A DNA stretch of 64,000 nucleotides, taken from assembly GCA_028023455.1 (NCBI GenBank), contig JAQFVV010006216.1, forward strand, positions 5,288,877-5,352,876, given 5' to 3'. Below the pieces are notes generated by a model that saw nothing but the letters and a program-made list of their open reading frames with translations, did no database searches and was not told the origin of the DNA. This document shows, one piece after another, positions 13,096-25,589 of the stretch. Each line of letters begins with the position of its first letter. Position 1 is the stretch's first letter. The stretch is from Epiperipatus broadwayi (taxonomy: Eukaryota; Onychophora; Udeonychophora; Euonychophora; Peripatidae). The position numbers and the translations under genes were made by a program.

Positions 13096-13553
13096 AAAGA
13101 TAAATAATCACCAATATAAGTATTTCATGCTAAACCAGCGATCATCAGTTGTATATGTATTAAATGGATTGTGTCCTGTACATGAAGGGTCAGATTGACT
13201 TTAGGTCAACATGGGTGGGATGAGAATCTCGGCCTCAGGGTGGCCTTTGAGCGTTCCATCATCAGATTTTCAATTGGATGGATGGTTGAAGAGTTGGAGT
13301 GTGGAGTGGATTGAAGCCTGTCCATTAAAGTATGAAGATTGGCTATCTTAATATATATATATCTGAGCACTTATTGCATATATGTGTAGAGATCATAACC
13401 TGGACCAACTGATGATTGCTGGTTTAGCATAAAATACGAATATTGGTTGATTATTTATCTTTTCGACATTATTGTGTTCAAGTGTATCAGTGTTATGAGA
13501 TAGAGTGGAGAGTGGTGGGTCGTGTGAAAGTCTGTGCTCATATACCTACATAT
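12995..13553. repeat. Inverted-repeat (MITE-like) insert
   Basis: Arms of about 150 bp at 12995-13151 and 13406-13553 are near-identical inverted copies, sharing CAACTGATGAT, GGTTTAGCAT, TATCAGTGTTATGAGATAG and TGTGAAAGTCTGTGCTCAT. They enclose about 255 bp of richer sequence. The element cuts into the hAT transposase frame. A faint relative (ATGAGATAGAG, GAAAGTCTGTG) occurs at 29825-29855. No target-site duplication was resolved. Confidence 0.8.
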
Positions 13554-13853
13554 TAAATAAAAAACATTGTTAAAACTACTATTATCTTTATTTTTAGAAG
13601 CTATATTGTAATTTTCAAGAATTATAATAACAAAATCCAAAACTTATGTACCTATTCATATAATTAATTATTTCAAATTTAAAATACCTACTTAAAAGTT
13701 TATGAAACGCCTGAAATAAAGATTTCGATGAGTGGACCCCCATTTACATATCGTAGACCCCCAAATTTTTTTGTGGTTGATACGGACTCCCTGAAAGTGT
13801 AAGTCGACGCCTTGGGGTCGACATCGACTACTTTGAAAACCAGTATTGTACAT

Positions 13854-14487
13854 AGTAGAGGGCGAACGAGAAAAGCAGAAAAAAAAGTTATTAGATGATT
13901 TTAAGTATGGATTAAAGTTGTTCTGGGTATTTAACGGATAAAGCAGATATTAGAAAGACTTGGATTATGTAATCTGGTTTAGTAATTTAAAAGTAAAAGG
14001 CGATCTATTAATAACCAATTATTATAACTTAAATATCCTAGCATTTGGATCTGACTTCAAGCAAAAATTATGCATGGTAGTAAATTTCAAAATTATAATT
14101 TAATAATGAATTAACAATCTTAAATACAGTAAATAAAACCAAGACAACGCGAAAAAATAGCTTATTTATCGATGAATCATACATTCTGATTAACATCTGG
14201 ATAGTCTCATATATATAAACATTGAATAAATTTAGGACTATTTAATGTAAAGGTTTTATTCGTTACAGGTAAAATTTAGCAGTTTTATTTTTTTTACATA
14301 TAATAACAAATGTATATATCATTAATAATCTACCTTGTTCTTATTTTTTTATTGCTGGAAATACGGTACTTAATACTTTTTTTTTAGAGGGCGCTTTTGC
14401 CACAATTTTTTTTCATTTCTCATCTTTCGTAGCTTAAATGCCTACAAAATTGTAATAATCGAACGTAATGCTTGATTTCTTTGGAAA
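13854..14487. other. Upstream region of the DnaJ exon
   Basis: AT-rich sequence between the hAT element and the DnaJ start codon. It should contain the promoter and 5' leader of the gene at 14488, but I could not pick out a reliable core promoter element. A somewhat less AT-rich patch (AGAGGGCGCTTTTGCC) lies at about 14387. Confidence 0.35.
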
Positions 14488-14633
14488 ATGAAAATTTTAG
14501 GATTATTTCTCATTTTGAGCAATTTTCTAATGTTCGTGTTTTGTCTTTCAAATCCATATAAAATTTTAGGAGTCAGTCAATCTGCTTCCACTTCAGATAT
14601 TAAACAGGCCTATAAAAAATTGGTGAAAGAATG
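14488..14633 (+). CDS. DnaJ-domain protein, first coding exon (DNAJC16-like)
   Basis: The exon encodes 48 residues plus two bases. It starts with a hydrophobic signal-peptide-like stretch (MKILGLFLIL through about residue 20). The J domain starts at once after it: NPYKILGVS, then SDIKQAYKKL (helices I and II), and KEW. The frame ends in TG at a donor reading GTAAGGT (14634), so the Trp before the HPD motif is split in phase 2 and the catalytic HPD loop must lie in the next exon. A secretory signal followed directly by DPYxxLGVS and AYKKLxxEW is the layout of DNAJC16, an ER-resident J protein with a thioredoxin-like region. Other ER J proteins share parts of this layout. No second exon was recognised downstream; it may lie far off, outside the window, or be lost. 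Confidence 0.8.
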
Positions 14634-17600
14634 GTAAGGTTTTCATTTGAAATTATTCTATGCGTTGCTTTTATTTATTGTTTATAGATTACAAATTTTT
14701 ATAAATGGAACAACTTATTCTTGATATTTTGTACAGAATTCCAGCCAAGTATTTTTAATTTAATTGCTCTTTTATTTAACGTTGACTTTGAATTGTTGTA
14801 CAGTATTAACATAAATAATAATAGATTATTGCATAATTTGTTTTTTTTCTTTTCTGTTAATCATTTTATTTATGGTATTTACAAAATGAAGTTCTGTTTT
14901 AATAAATATTCATTTTTATTAGTAATTTTTTTTACCTTAACAATGATTTTTTTTGTTCCGATGTTTTTATTATGACTGCTCCTTTTCTGTATCACTTGAT
15001 CTATATTGCTTTGATTTTATTGCAATTATTGATAGCGGTTACTTCATCTATAGATTTTATAAATATCGCATTTATTTTGCAAGTATTTGTTAGCTTAAAA
15101 AAAATGTTATTAGTATATGTTATCGCCAATGTTAATGTAAGATTTGCTTAGTTCAATTTTTTTCATAATTCTATTTTATCTATACTAGGCATTTATTTCA
15201 ATATCAGTATATAAAAATTTGGTATCTATTTGCAATATAAAATTAGCAGTTTTTGTATTCGATATAAATCATTTTTAAGCTATAAATTAGATTATTCTCC
15301 CGTTATATAAATAACGTTGTTAGAGCTCATTTCTTTATCTCATAAATTAGATAAATAAATAAAAACATCTAGGGTAATTATTATCTAAATATAATTAAGC
15401 TTAATTATTTTATATCTATTAGAGGTTCAAGACAATATTGGCATTTATAATTATTTTGTAAATAGTTTCCCTCTTCTGAGGTTCTGTAGTCCACTTAATT
15501 TGTAATTTATAGTCATATTGCATTCCTTTCATAATCTTTCTAAAGAATAAAATATTTCAATTACAATTAATTCATTGCCTTATGTGGTTTAATGCAGCAG
15601 AAAAGTGGCAGATTCAAGAACTTGAAGGTATTCGTTTCCAACGGAGGAAAGTTTTAAAAAAAATCAGTTTGGTCAAGCCATTGGATACTTATTATTAATT
15701 AATTTCAACAGTCGACTATAATCTTTTTTTTTAATAGTTCATCATAATGACATGACACTTTTGTTTTTGTTTTGGAAAAAAATAATATTTACTGGAATTA
15801 GTGTGACATTTTATGTAGTTTTTTTAAAAATGATATATATATTCTAGATGAAAATATTAATAATAATATACTATTAAACGTTGCATGATCCCCATATCTT
15901 ATGTTTACACAAGCTGGAAGGTTGCATTAGATCATACGGGCCATGTGCATTGCTCTCAAATCCAAGGCTTCTCACTGATTAAACAAATTAGAAATTAGTC
16001 TGGGAATATTGGATAAGTAGGCACTATATAGGGATTTTGATGCACAAATCTTCTAGCAATCATTGATTACTATGGCTTGCACCAGATGGCATTATTGTTT
16101 GAAGAAAATTGTTACTGTTTTAAAAAATAATATAGATGGCAAGAATCCTATTTTCATCCTGTCTGATTTTTGCTTTGGTAACCATCATATTTTAATTTTT
16201 CATTCAAAGTATTTTTATTAATTTATTATATTATTAAGTACATATTTAAGAACAATGTTGTCCTAAATTAACATATTTATCCTAATTTTTTATAAAGTTA
16301 AGGTAGCAAAGTTGCTGAAATTCATAGAATTTTTTAGAAATTTCTAATCAAGAAAGTAAGAAGTCAAAAATCTTTAAGTTTTATGAAAATGAAATTTTAT
16401 GTATAATTTTTATATTTGAAATAAAAGTATATTTCTGAATTATTTTTAAACACATAGAGGGATGGAGGAATTTTGCTTGAGATCACAATAAATCTTGAAC
16501 TTACCCTGTTTTTTATTCATTTTAAATTTTTGCTAAATTTTTTACTTCTTATATAGATGTTAAAACTTAGTTTTAGAAAAATATTAGCTGCAATATACAT
16601 ACATATTGTCAAAAATAGGCTTTACTTTTTTTTTTATATTGAAAATGTATTTTTATATCCTTTTTTTTTATTAGTTATCTTCCAAAAGCTAGATTTCACA
16701 CTTCAACTCAATAATCTCCAAATGTTTTTTAGCTTTTGCTCTACTTTTTTGTCATCTACATCTTTTTTACTTCTCCATTCATATAATTAATTTAACAAGA
16801 TTCTTTCTTAAATCTAAATGTAATCATTCTTAAATAGCCATCTATTCAAATCATTGCACTTGTCATTGATAACATTTTTTTATCACTATTTCCATCATAA
16901 TAACCAAGGTAATATTGATGATTATCAAATTCTATAACTTTTTACTCAGTTATCTTTTTTATCTTTTTCGTTTATAATCACTCTTCTAAACTTTGGTGCT
17001 CTTATTTTTATTCTAAATGTTCTGGAAATTTCATTATTTCTTATCAACACATAACTTCATTTTTTTTCAACACAAACAACAGTGGCTCTTCTTTCTTTAC
17101 TTTAGCATCATCTATAGTAAGCTGGAATAATCATTAGTACCAAGTAACCAATATAATTTAATCCTCAGATGGTTTTCTGATATTTACCTTTAGTAATGGG
17201 GCCTTTGTATTCCAAATTGGAATTAATGCAGTTATGCATTTGATAGCCACCTTTAACTTCTTTTTATTATCAAGCTAATGTATTCTGAAATTCAAACTAT
17301 TATAAGATTTTGAATTTAAGCCAAGCTTTTTAGAATAGATTTGACAACAAGTCTCAATTCTATTCTAACTGTAGATTTTTTTTTTTCTTTGCTAGGAGTA
17401 TTAATACCTATTTTACTAACTCAGTATTATAAACAAAAACTTCTTTCTTTATAGTTGAATAGAATTGAGATTATTAAAGTATAAAGTTACTGACTTGGTA
17501 TCAGATCTAAGAAATTTTGTTTGAATTCAAAATCTTTGAGTTTTTTTTCTGTTCTACAATATTAGCTTGATAGTAAAAAAAGAATGTATAATTGCATTGG

Positions 17601-18178
17601 CTCTAACTTTGAATCACAAGTCCTGATTGATAAAAACAAAAGCTAGAAGCCAATTTGCAAATTATTATTAAATTGCATTACCATCTGGAAATCACCAATT
17701 ATTCAAGGTTACAGTAGATGATCAAAGAATAAAGAAGGAACTATTTTAATATTGCAATAAGTTGAACAAATTTAGCCATATTATGTTGATCTTAACATTT
17801 CTATTCAGAGAAAAAAGTTGTATATAATTAGAATAAAACTATGGTTATTAAAATTAATTACTAACATGACAACAGATTTTTATAATTATTATAAAAAATA
17901 ATAAAAATGTCATATATAACAGCTATTATAAAAATGTATATATATATAAATAATTGCAAATAAAAATACTTTTTCAGCTCATGACTTTATGCCCTTATGT
18001 AGAGCACTATTTTACTGCTTTATAATAGAAGTAACCATAGCAATAAATAAAATAAAACATGAATAAAGAATAAAATTAAATTATGATACAGTAATCCAGA
18101 TTGTTAGAGATTCAATAAAGGTTGAAACCAATAAATTATATAAGAACAATATAGAGAATAAATAAAATATTAAACTTG
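14634..18178 (+). other. Probable first intron of the DnaJ gene
   Basis: AT-rich, TTT-rich sequence following the phase-2 donor. No exon with G-CAY-CCN-GAY (Trp completion plus HPD) after an acceptor was found. Hydrophobic short frames at 14721-14975 and 16557-16790 are Phe/Leu/Ile translations of T-rich DNA. A pyrimidine-rich stretch at 16880-17120 may be an antisense retroelement remnant, but I could not assign it. Confidence 0.35.
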
Positions 18179-18233
18179 GAGAGACCTTCATCCTGCAGTG
18201 GATTGATAATGGTTGATGATGATGATGATGAAC
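18179..18233 (+). mobile_element. RTE-type LINE 3' tail with (GAT)n
   Basis: GGAGACCTTCATCCTGCAGTGG followed by GATTGATAATGG and a GATGATGATGATGATG run is the characteristic 3' terminus of RTE-type LINEs in many invertebrates (family pattern GGCCTTYRTCCAGCAGTGG, then tail, then GATGAT). Only the tail is recognisable; any upstream ORF is truncated or too decayed to read. Confidence 0.65.
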
Positions 18234-18238
18234 ATTAT

Positions 18239-20660
18239 ATATACTACCTTATTATATAATCTGAAGTTTTATAAATATTCATACAATTATGTATGTTATA
18301 TTTAATATAATTTGTTTTATATATTTGCCTTCTTTTTGGATCTTTAATGTAATTTAAATGAATTAGAAAGTATTATAATTAAAAAAAGAATAATTAGGCA
18401 ATAAATAATGCATTATATTTTAACAATAGGTAATAAAAGAACTATGAATAATATTTATAATGATTTTAATAATAATATTGAGATAGATTGTCTATCTCAA
18501 TTTGTAGTTTAAAAAATAGAAGTTGGCTATCAGGAGTTTGATTCAAGTTTCACAAATTAAATTTATATTTATTCATTAAATTTTGGTTTCTATTATAGGT
18601 GCACATACTCATCAATGAACATATATGTACTTAAAGTAAAATGGATTTAATTTTAAATTTAGTTTGAAAAGTAAAAAAAAAAATTTCAACTAAATAAATT
18701 TGTTTTAAAAAATTATGTTATAGAAACAAGGTTTAATTAAAAATAATGAGGGGATCAGATTGATTGGGAAAGATTTTGACAAAATGGTTTATCTCATTGT
18801 TAAGGAGGAAAATTCTTTAAAGATTGATTTCTTTTATTAAGCTTTGTTTTATGTTTTGCAGCTGTTTAAAATTTCAATAAAAAATTATTTTTAGTGATTA
18901 AGATAGCTAGTTGTTACCTGTAAATATAATGTTTACTTATCTAAGGAATTTTATAAACATGAGTGATTAAAATAATTACTGGCTTGTTTAATTATATCAG
19001 AAAAATATATTTTGCAAAATTGGTAATTGTATTAAGAGGCAGACTCAGAAAATAATTTTGTCTTTGGTGTTTCCTTGCTCTTGCTGTCACCATGAATTAC
19101 AAGCAGTTGAACTAATCAGCATATGCTGGTAACCACCACTAAGGAACTTTATACCGGTCATGGATCCCATAGCCATCAGGATTCAACTGTCTTCATATAT
19201 ATTACAGTGAAACAGATGTGCTTCTCAACAATGAAAGTGAAAATTATAATACAAATTCTACCTTAAAACATGAAAATTTGATGTGACAAAATATTTTGAA
19301 AAGTGGACTTAAGGTAACTAGTTCATTTTTTATTTTATAAACAGTAACTATTTAATAAATTTTAAAAAAACTTTAGTTACCACAAGCCAGTAATACTTAT
19401 ATATGACTGTCAATTTATAATTCAATTTATGCAATTTTATGTACTTATTATATTTATCTATCAATATTAACTTAGTTCTTATATTTATATTTTATAGTAT
19501 TTTATTTAGTTTTAGAATAATGGACATGCCTTTGAATATTTATAGGTGTAGACCCTACTTTATGATTATGTTTGACAAATTTCTTTTTAAATTTAATTGT
19601 GTGTAATTGTTTACCTCTTTGGATATTCAAGATAAAAAAGAAAAAAAAAAACACTCTTGCATCACAGATCTTTTTCTTAAAGAATTTTAAAATAAAAATG
19701 ATTTTATTTTTCTTAAAAGAATTGAGATTTAGTTAACAAAACTCATATCTCTGAAGCTATTTAAATTTAAGTTATTTAAACAATATATTTATAAATGAAT
19801 AGAATCAAGTTATGTTTGAGCCAAAGCTGGTATGTGCAATATTAAAATATAGTTTAGGGGATTAATGTTATTTTGTTGAGAAATTTTTAAGCAGGTAGTA
19901 ATTTGTTTTTTTTGTTTGTTTGTTTCACATAGGCATCTGAAATAAAAGATGAGCATAAATATGTGTGTGCATTTTATATGGTAGCCTTGTAGATACTCTA
20001 TCCAGTGTTTTTGAATTCTGTGTATGTTATTTACTTCACTTATATATAATTTTCTGCTTGAATTTGATTTTGGGTGTTATCACTCATGGATAAAGATGAT
20101 TTTATTCTGGGTTTAGAAAGATTTATCTTCCCATGAATTTGATTTTAATTTGTATTCCAAGTTATTAATATGTTTATTAGATGATTTTACTTTTAATGCA
20201 GAATCAAATCCGCATTCTGTAAAGATTTTGTAATTCCCTTTGCGTTGTGAACATTTAAATCTAATTTTGTTTGTTTTATCATTGCCTAGTCTTTTAAGTA
20301 AATAAAAAAATAAATCTGCACATTTTAACTTGGCTAACTTCTACCTAAATATAAGCATCAAGTGTCATTATTAGGATGATAAATAGTCTTCAGAAATAAT
20401 ACTGTATTTATAATCATATAAGATTTTTGTTGTTGCTATATTCAAGAGCTACTTGATTTCAAATGAAAATATGCTAACATAGAACGATAAATAATAAAAT
20501 TATTTTATTTGTTATTAAATTAATTTTAGTGTTTTATTTACTGTTGTTTGCTTTTGTTGTTTGGTGTTTCTAAAGAATTTGTTCTCTGCAATCTAGTGGC
20601 AATTAAAAGTATCTATCAGTAATGGTATAGAATTGTGTGTTTTAATATGTTTTTTGAGAA
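18239..20660. other. AT-rich background, no gene seen
   Basis: No exon, ORF or element end was recognised. An acceptor-like CACATAG-GCATCTG at about 19933 was tested as the next DnaJ exon and failed, because it runs into a stop at once. Confidence 0.4.
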
Positions 20661-20689
20661 CCCTTGTGATGCAATACACTGTGAATTTC

Positions 20690-21170
20690 TCCTTATTCGG
20701 AGTCAGGAATCTCTCGGCCACTATGCCCAGAGAAACCTGTTACCACTTTATTTTCCCTTTCCATTCCCTGCCCTAAGTTTTCCCCATATTCTTCTCTAAC
20801 CTGCTTCATCCCATTTCCACAACATAATCTTTGTCAATTCCATGGCCTTTATATCTTAATCCCCGTTATCTTTTTCCAAACCCAGCATAAAAACCAAGAA
20901 CCCACTTTCTATAAAATCAATTTGTTTATATTTATTCTTTCATAACTTCATTATTTGTATCCTTTCTGCTAGCAGGCATTTATAGATGCCTAATATTTTC
21001 TATACCTTTCTTACACAACTTGCAAACTAAATCACCCACATTTTTTCATTTATGTGCATATTCCCTTGTTGCTAAAGATTCTCTGAGCCTTAAAGGGTAA
21101 ACTACTTTTTTTGCTATTATCATAAATTAACTCGCACCTAATATTCTATTTACTTCTATATATTGTGCCA
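20690..21170 (-). pseudogene. LINE ORF2 C-terminus and 3' region
   Basis: The - strand translation contains CKLCKKGIENIRHL at about 20990-21050, the Cx2C...H motif that ends CR1/Jockey-group ORF2 proteins. It is separated from the rest of ORF2 (ending near 23330) by repeat copy 2. Downstream to 20690 is pyrimidine-rich on the + strand and probably LINE 3' sequence. Confidence 0.65.
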
Positions 21171-21208
21171 GACGAAAGCTTTTCGAATTTCATCTATCAA
21201 TTTATTCT

Positions 21209-23315
21209 GATACAGAGGGCGCCACCAGACCACTATGTGTCTGGAAAATTTGTTTACTGTGATCAGAATAGATGATGATGATGATGGTTTGCGCCGACTA
21301 GACTCAGGGAGAAACAAGAGATCTTAAATTGTTTAGACAATTGAGACAAAAGCACCAAGACAAACGTCAGCCAAATTAAGTTTAAACATATTTAATAAAA
21401 TTTTATTCAGAGAAGAATAACTTATAAGAAAAGTTTATAAGTTAACAAATATGATTAGCTCAGGCGTGCTCTGGCAGATCTACTGATTCTCTAATAAGCA
21501 ACTTTAAAAGGGAGGAAGCAAATTTCATTCAGCAGAGGATTCATCCAAACATTGTTTTTCACTTTCAGATATTTAAACAATACGTTCTTGAAATAGATCA
21601 AAGAAACCAGTGCCGATGAGCTTTTCGAGATCTAAACATGTCAGACCTCGAATGTCCTTATATCGGTATGAACTGCACCTATTACTACGTTTAAAATAAC
21701 GTTGATTGATCCACCTCAAGAACAACCGAAAAATAAGATTGAAAGGAAGTAAAACAATTAAAAACTGGTGAATCCCAGCCAAACGATTGGCGAAAATTAC
21801 TTTAAAATTAATAATTAAAGGTCTCAATAAGGGACAAGTAAATAATTAGAAAAACAGTTACGTCTGCCCTAGCATTTAAAGAAAATAAACTTACAAACAA
21901 ATTCTGAGTACACGATCTGATAAATTTAAAGCACACATAATAAATACAAAAAGAAATCTATTGGAGAGTGCACATGAGTACGAAATATTAAAAGTTTAAA
22001 TACTCCAGCAGAACGAAAGTATTGCTCACCTGTAGTTTAAAGAGGGATATATTTTATCTTCCTGCTGACAACTTATAAAATTACAAAGAAAAACAATTCT
22101 AATTTCTGCCTTCAGAGATATAAGAAACGAAATCCCCACCTGCGGAAAATTAGATATTAAAGTCGTCAGCCAAAAGATTTTGGAGGTTTAGCAATAGGGC
22201 AAACATAGAGTTTAAAATTAATTATTGAATATTAACATAATTACAGGTAAGCATTTAAAAGGCACAACTGCCAAAGCATTTATAAAAATACATAAAAATA
22301 GAAAACTCACTCGTCACTCTCCAATAAACAAAAATTGAAAGCAACTTGGAATCTTAAAACTAAGATTCCAAGACACACTACAAAATATTAGAAAACACAG
22401 CAAATATTAAATATGAGACTATATAAATTACTTAAGCGTATGAATACATATTTATGATTAGACTGAGCGGAGATTTAATGAGAATTAATTTACCCTGGGA
22501 AGAATAAAACTGAAAATAGTTACCTTTTGGTAAAAGAAATGTTCACGTTGAGTGCGCACTTTTACTTAAGTTCATTTTCAGGTCTTTAGACCATGGCAAG
22601 ATAGATGTAAAGAGGTTCTGGCTTCTTTTAGGTGTTTAAGGCATTACTGGAGCAAACTTGGAAGTCAGGGATCCGTCTTTTGTTGAGTTAGCAAGCCATT
22701 CGGGTGGTGACAACACGTATAGAATTTTTCATCTTGTTGCAAGCAAAAGTATTTAATAACAGCTGATGTCCTTTTAAGAATTTAAATGTTCACGCTGATA
22801 TAAACTTTCACTTGAGAAACAGCTTGTCTAGTTACGAATAATGAATTAACTGACACTCCAAATTTTCAGGGCTATTTATACGTTGCTCCATTTCCCGCGA
22901 AACACTTTCCTTGTTGTCCAATTTCTAAGCCTTAGGCAGGGCAAATATTAATCTCCCGCTCATTATAATCTAGGAATTTTACCCAGGGATTATTGAAATG
23001 AAAACTACATAAAAATCAAATCTCCGCTATTAAAATAAAAGCCACAGGAATGTAATTAGCTAGGTTACTTGTTTTTTAATTAATTGATTTAAAGTAAAAA
23101 CAAGCGGTATATGAAAACTATTTTAAAATAAATCGATAAACATTGAAATGAAGCGTTTTACATATAAACGCTTGTGTATTTTGATACACGTATTCTTTTT
23201 TAAATAATAATAAAATTTAAACATTAAACGTTTAATGAAAATTAAAAGCTTAATAAATATTTTTGGTAATAACACCATTGAAACAGATTTCAATTCGGTT
23301 CAATATATTAAACTT
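21209..23315 (-). mobile_element. Dispersed long repeat, copy 2 (within LINE)
   Basis: This copy begins GATACAGAGGGCGCCACC and runs past GGTTCAATAT to about 23315. TTTATTCT at 21201-21208 and 23316-23323 may be an 8-bp target-site duplication, although AT-rich matches of that length are weak evidence. It shares with copy 1 the GACTAGACTCAGGGAG block, the CCAAGACACA block and a - strand TATAAATAGC at 22871-22880. It contains no insert at the site where copy 1 carries the 957-bp transposon. On the - strand its end reads GGTGGCGCCCTCT. It splits the LINE ORF2, so it arrived after the LINE. Confidence 0.75.
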
Positions 23316-23329
23316 TTTATTCTCCATAC

Positions 23330-25585
23330 TAGTTCTCTATCTCTCCAACTCCTCATTTTTTATTAATACATCTATTCTTCTACCCCATTCCTTGCCACTA
23401 TAACACTCAACAATTCTCCAAACATAGTCATCCCATCTTTTGTATAAGTATACTAACATAAATTCTTTATCCAAATCTTCTGCATACCATACTACCTTTT
23501 TCACTCATCTTGTTGCCTGCCCTTTACTCATAACCCAATTAAATACTATTTTGGCTATTCTCTTATTATCCATAAACTGCAATCTACCAAACATTTGCTT
23601 TTTGCATCTCTCATATAAAAATTTGACCATCCCATTTCTCCTTGAATTGCCTCCTTTCCATCCACACATCTGCATGCCTTCTTACTTCTGTTTGTACTTT
23701 TTCTAAGTAATCTAACACCCCTTTATTAACACATAATGCAACATTTCCATATGTTTACCCTGCTACTGCCACTCCCACACTATTCTAGCTACATCATATT
23801 TATTATATGAAAACACTGTTAATTTCTTTAAATCAGTTCCTTTATTTTCTTTGCTTCATTTATCACTTTTTTTCTCCCATTCACCCAAGCAATTTCTCTG
23901 ATTACTTAAGACGATTCCCAAATAGGTATACCTATTCACTACACTTTATATCCCCCAATAAAAATTATTTGCTTCTCTTTCCCCAATATTAATCATCATT
24001 ACTTTTGATTTTTTTTTCACTAAATTTAATCCCCATCTCTTTATCCATCCTTGTGCATGTTGTCAGCATAAATTCCATATCTTCATTTCTTTCAGTGTAC
24101 AAGAAGACATCATTTGCAAATAAAAGACCCGATAATGTATATACTCCATTGCTACCTATTAATGATATCTCTACCCCTTTTCTTAGTTTTTCTATTGCTC
24201 TCCATTTCTCTCAAATATAACAAAAACAAAATAAATTACATAGGGCATCTTTGCCTTAGTCCCACCCCATTTTTTAACTTTAATTGATTCTATATTTCCA
24301 AATTGATATGTTTAGTAATTATTTACATACAATCTCTTGATAAGATCCACTAAAGCTCCATTCATTCCCAAATTTATTAAACTTATCCGTAATCTATTTT
24401 TATTTACTCTATCATATGCCTTCTCTATATCATAAAAACCATATATAATTGCTTAACTTTCTTGATCCTTACCTTCCCTTTAAATAATAGCCTTACTCTT
24501 ATATTACTCCAACTATTCGAAAAATCTCTCTTCTATGCCATCTTATTAAAACATGATAATAGGTTTATTTTTGCCCTATGTCCTAAATTCATTACCATCT
24601 CTGTTGCCCATCTATCTAAACCTCTTGCCTTTCCATTTTTCAACTTCTTCCCTGTCTCATTCAATTCATTTTCTATAAAACTAATATTTTCATTACTATG
24701 TGCTTTTATGATTGTTCTCATTCTGTCCTTCACATTTAATAGCTTTTCTATATCCACTACATACTTGTTTAAGATTGTCTCTAATTCTTATCTAGAGCTA
24801 CAATCTATTCACTCATCATCTAGTAATACTATTTCTCTCCCCCCTACATTTCTTTTTTCGATGTATTCCAAAATTTTTTACTCCCATCTCTTCCATTTTT
24901 ATTAATATCCTCCAACAATTTACTATTTAATTTCATTCTCTCTATATAATTATTTATTTTAACCAACTTCTTTTTTAAAAAATACTTTTCCCATTTAACA
25001 TTAACATCTTTCTCACCTTCTTTGTTCTTAATAGCACATTTATGTTCTTTGCATGCTTTTCCCTCTCTGTTACACTTTTACTAACTCTTAACTTTTCTAT
25101 TACTTTTATTTTTCTGAATATTCTCACCTAAAATCTTATTCGCCTCTTTTTCTACTTCATCATAGCTATCCTTATATTCATCCCCAACCATCTCTTTCAT
25201 GATTTCTTCAACTTCTATTTTATATTCTTCTAACTTATTCTTATTATTCATTCTCCATCCACATCTTTCATTATCCTTTCTACTTTTATTACTATTTTCC
25301 ATTACATTATTAACCATTTCTATTATAAAGAAATTATGTTCACTATTACATACTCTCTTAATTTTCCATACTTTATTCATTCCCTCTTTCTCTACTAATA
25401 CATAATCTATTGTGTGAAATATATTATTTCTACACCATATAAATATTTGATAAATTTTCAATACTCAAATTCACTCTCTGACAAAAATTCTTCAAAAGCT
25501 ATCTATTCTTGTTATCTACATCATCAATTTCTTCAATATGCCCATTCATATCCCCTGTAACCATTATTCTCCTCCCTCTTTTTTT
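23330..25585 (-). pseudogene. LINE ORF2: endonuclease end and reverse transcriptase
   Basis: On the - strand: an endonuclease tract with VTGDMNGHIEE (GDFN motif) near 25540 and TIDYVLV with SEHNFFII (SDHN motif) at 25310-25420; RT entry LKNGKARGLDRWATEM (family GKAPGxDGI) near 24630; AYDRV at about 24406-24420; a GVRQGCPxSP-like tract (here damaged) near 24250; the FANDVFLY active-site box (family YADDxxL, first Asp changed to Asn) at about 24100-24125; and a thumb and C-terminal region to 23330. The frame is broken many times, with the longest open pieces at 25081-25461 and 24533-24757. Loss of the first active-site Asp and the stops make it inactive. Confidence 0.85.
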
Positions 25586-25589
25586 TTTT

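Larger units (their letters stand above)
10911..13845 (-). mobile_element. hAT transposon with nested repeats
   Basis: The left end CAGAGATCACCAAAC and the right end (reverse-complemented TACTGGTTTTCAAAG) follow the imperfect CAGxGxTxxxCAAA pattern of hAT termini. They are flanked by CTGTACAT (10903-10910) and TTGTACAT (13846-13853), a 7-of-8 match to an 8-bp target-site duplication. Subterminal sequence at both ends carries GTGGACC or GTAGACCCCC motifs. The interior holds a - strand transposase C-terminus (12463-12990), a large foldback (11370-12364) and an inverted-repeat insert (12995-13553). The transposase fragment and its borders agree on hAT identity. The element is decayed and split. 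Confidence 0.75.

Noticed and set aside
10848-13880. Shared TTTCTGCTTTTCT outside both hAT ends as longer inverted repeats
   Set aside because: The 13-base match lies outside the proposed target duplications and does not extend, so it may be chance.
19920-19960. Acceptor-like CACATAG-GCATCTG as the second DnaJ exon
   Set aside because: It completes the split Trp and gives His, but then reads Leu-Lys-stop instead of Pro-Asp-Lys.
24462-24905. 147-codon + strand frame
   Set aside because: It is the opposite-strand shadow of the LINE reverse transcriptase, where the real motifs are on the - strand.
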